Source of the DNA: Bradyrhizobium sp. Y36
GTDB lineage: Bacteria > Pseudomonadota > Alphaproteobacteria > Rhizobiales > Xanthobacteraceae
Length of the DNA stretch: 64,000 nt
NCBI RefSeq assembly: GCF_002531575.1
Contig: NZ_NWTI01000005.1
Span: 248,001 to 312,000 of the forward strand
Direction: 5' to 3'
Shown one piece after another: positions 62,691 to 64,000 of this stretch. The first letter of the stretch is position 1, and every line of letters begins with the position of its first letter. The notes beneath the pieces were generated by a model. The model was not told the DNA's origin. It made no database searches and saw only the letters and a program-made list of their open reading frames with translations. The translations under genes and the position numbers were made by a program.

Positions 62691-63419
62691 CTAGGCCGCC
62701 TGCCGCTGCGGGATCCAGGCGAACTCGGGATAATAGCTGTCCATCATGCGATCCACGTAGGCGGTGAGATTCGGAAACCCCTCGGCGCGCTCGCGCAGGG
62801 CCGATTCGAAGAACGGCGTGAGGATGCCGGCGAGCATACCGAAGGCCGTGGCGTCGACGCCGCAGGGCTTGTTGCCCATCAGATAGGACTTGTCACCGAG
62901 CTGCACCGACAGCGCGAACAGCGAGCGCACGGCAAGGTCGACATCGTCGTCGGGCCCATGGCGGCCGAGCCCGGAGAGCAGATAGTTCTCGGCGACGCGG
63001 AATTGCGCATCCTCGCGCAGCTTCTCGCGATTGTGCTCCGGCGCGCCGTCGAAGAAATGCGCAGGGCCCTTGGCGAAATTGACCGGATCGACCCAGCGGG
63101 CGCCGACCAGTCCCCAATAGACGTGATGCTCGATCATCCGTTCGAACGCCCAGGCCTGCGCCCGCTCGGCCAATGACAGACCGGCGTCGAAATCGAAACC
63201 GTAGCGGCGCTCGATATGGGCGCGAATGAAGGTGGAATCGGCCACCGCCTCGCCACCGTCGTCGATGAACGGCAGTTGCCCCTTGGGCGAGGCCGGCGGC
63301 ATCGCCCGCTCCTTCCGGTAGGGCAGTCCCGCCATCTTGAGTTGCACCTCGGTCTTGGTGACGAAGGGACTGATTTCAGGCAGGCCGAAGCCGGTGCCGA
63401 AGCCGTAAAGCGTGATCAT
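62691..63419 (-). CDS. Glutathione S-transferase-like protein (Tom37/metaxin type)
   Basis: 242 aa. A thioredoxin-like N-terminal domain (TLYGFGTGFGLPEISPFVTK, KGQLPFIDDGGEAVADSTF with cis-Pro and Asp-Ser) precedes a helical domain with YLMGNKPCGVDATAFGMLA. The metaxin/FAXC-like branch of GSTs. The function is unknown. Convergent with the coumarate operon. A 24-bp palindrome lies 48-71 bp upstream of the start codon. Confidence 0.87.
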   Translation of the reverse strand: MITLYGFGTGFGLPEISPFVTKTEVQLKMAGLPYRKERAMPPASPKGQLPFIDDGGEAVADSTFIRAHIERRYGFDFDAGLSLAERAQAWAFERMIEHHVYWGLVGARWVDPVNFAKGPAHFFDGAPEHNREKLREDAQFRVAENYLLSGLGRHGPDDDVDLAVRSLFALSVQLGDKSYLMGNKPCGVDATAFGMLAGILTPFFESALRERAEGFPNLTAYVDRMMDSYYPEFAWIPQRQAA

Positions 63420-63455
63420 GCGATCTCTCCTGGACCTCTCGAAAGTTTGGGGAAC

Positions 63456-63716
63456 CTAGTGACCGGCTGCTGCCACCATGGTGGCAGCAGTCGTGATATC
63501 TTCTGCGAAGCGAGCCCCTCGCCAGGCGCGGCACATCACGTGGCGGACCAGCGCGTCGGCGGCCCGAACCAGCGAGCCTGTCATCGCGCTGGCAAGAGCA
63601 AACCGGAGGTCGACGGCCATGAGATCGAGCGAAACGAGACGGCCGAACACCGATACGGACCACGCCTGTGCCCGCAGCATCGGAATGGCCGGGCCGAAAT
63701 GGGTTGGAATGATCAT
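63456..63716 (-). CDS. Small hypothetical protein
   Basis: 86 aa, no recognised family; Ala/Arg/Val-rich with one hydrophobic helix region near ALASAMTGSLVRAADALV. The ATG at 63716 has AGAGGA seven bases upstream, and it is divergent from the WYL regulator with a palindrome between, so a regulated gene is plausible. Its last codons overlap the perfect palindrome at 63467-63490, which weakens the case. Low confidence. Confidence 0.45.
   Translation of the reverse strand: MIIPTHFGPAIPMLRAQAWSVSVFGRLVSLDLMAVDLRFALASAMTGSLVRAADALVRHVMCRAWRGARFAEDITTAATMVAAAGH
63467..63490. promoter_or_regulatory. Perfect 24-bp palindrome, candidate operator upstream of GST-like gene
   Basis: Half-site CTGCTGCCACCA followed at once by its reverse complement. 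It sits 48-71 bp upstream of the GST-like start codon and has a close, imperfect relative in the promoter of the WYL regulator (63763-63786). Confidence 0.6.
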
Positions 63717-63762
63717 GGACAAATCCTCTTCAGTCGCTGTGTTGTCCCGGTATAGAACTCCC

Positions 63763-63786
63763 CTGCTGCCAACATCCTGTCAGCAG
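63763..63786. promoter_or_regulatory. 24-bp imperfect palindrome, candidate WYL/YafY operator
   Basis: CTGCTGCCAACA followed by TCCTGTCAGCAG: outer CTGCTG / CAGCAG arms match, the centre is imperfect. It lies 44 bp before the WYL-regulator ATG and 47 bp before the divergent small gene, where an autoregulatory site is expected. Confidence 0.6.
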
Positions 63787-63829
63787 CCGCGCGCCACGTT
63801 CTGAAAAGATCACCGATAAGAGAATTGTC

Positions 63830-64000
63830 ATGAGACGCGCCGACCGGCTGTTTCAGATCATCCAGGTGCTGAGACGCACACGTAAGCCGCTGACGGCGGA
63901 TGCCATCGCGGCCGAGCTCGAGACCTCGAAACGCACGATCTATCGCGACATCGCCACGCTGATCGGCCAGCGCGTGCCGATCCGCGGTGAAGCCGGCATG
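63830..64000 (+). CDS. WYL/YafY-family HTH regulator, truncated by window edge
   Basis: Only the first 57 residues are inside the window. RRADRLFQIIQVLRRTRKPL and AIAAELETSKRTIYRDIATL form the DeoR-like (HTH_11) DNA-binding domain of YafY-type regulators; a C-terminal WYL ligand-binding domain is expected beyond the edge. Likely controls the divergent small gene and the GST-like gene, given the paired palindromes. Confidence 0.85.
   Translation, partial: MRRADRLFQIIQVLRRTRKPLTADAIAAELETSKRTIYRDIATLIGQRVPIRGEAGM

Overview
The window is a 64 kb piece of a high-GC alphaproteobacterial chromosome. It looks like Bradyrhizobium or a close relative in the Rhodopseudomonas/Bradyrhizobium group. The evidence is the gene order (a pim-type dicarboxylate beta-oxidation operon and a cou/tar-type hydroxycinnamate locus, both arranged much as I recall from Rhodopseudomonas palustris), a CycM-type membrane-anchored cytochrome c, and several families of palindromic intergenic repeats typical of Bradyrhizobium genomes. 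I see no tRNA, rRNA, CRISPR array, prophage or insertion sequence. The assignment rests on recognised protein families and gene order only; no database search was run.

Region by region. 0.2-2.8 kb: a tiny membrane protein, an M17 leucyl aminopeptidase and an SH3-NlpC/P60 peptidoglycan hydrolase, the last two overlapping. 2.8-10.5 kb (minus strand): a Yej-type oligopeptide ABC transporter with two tandem binding proteins, two permeases and a double ATPase. 10.7-13.1 kb: cycM, then kdsB and pheA. 13.2-14.2 kb: a luciferase-like monooxygenase. 14.6-19.4 kb: metF and metH, preceded by an AT-rich leader. 19.8-26.4 kb: mixed single genes (GST, ArsR regulator with a divergent serine/threonine dehydratase, secreted Cys-rich protein, low-GC orphan, acetyltransferase, glpK, a frameshifted DUF559 gene) separated by repeats.

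26.5-43.7 kb is the first large metabolic unit. A minus-strand operon pimF-A-B-C-D plus a short-chain dehydrogenase activates dicarboxylic or fatty acids to CoA esters and beta-oxidises them. A divergent IclR regulator follows, with a perfect 19-bp operator-like palindrome between the two. The regulator is followed by a Liv-type ABC transporter (livG-F-H-M) and three tandem, very similar periplasmic binding proteins, each ending in its own strong terminator. The layout suggests one regulon for sensing, importing and degrading medium-chain (di)carboxylates. A glycerate kinase follows.

45.4-62.6 kb is the second unit, for lignin-derived aromatic acids. It has a MarR regulator (CouR-like) with a long inverted repeat in front of it, an ABC transporter without its binding protein (one subunit a permease-ATPase fusion), pobA, a TRAP transporter (TarPQM-like), a DUF3237 protein, an enoyl-CoA hydratase, a feruloyl/coumaroyl-CoA synthetase, a 3-hydroxyacyl-CoA dehydrogenase, a 4-hydroxybenzoyl-CoA thioesterase and, 12 kb from its membrane partners, a Liv-type binding protein (CouP-like). 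Together they would take p-coumarate or a relative to 4-hydroxybenzoate and then protocatechuate by a CoA-dependent, beta-oxidation-like route; the thiolase step is not encoded in this locus. A motif GTTAT-N5-ATA recurs in front of the MarR/ABC, pobA and hydratase genes. The window ends with a GST-like protein, a small hypothetical gene and a truncated WYL/YafY-type regulator with two related 24-bp palindromes nearby.
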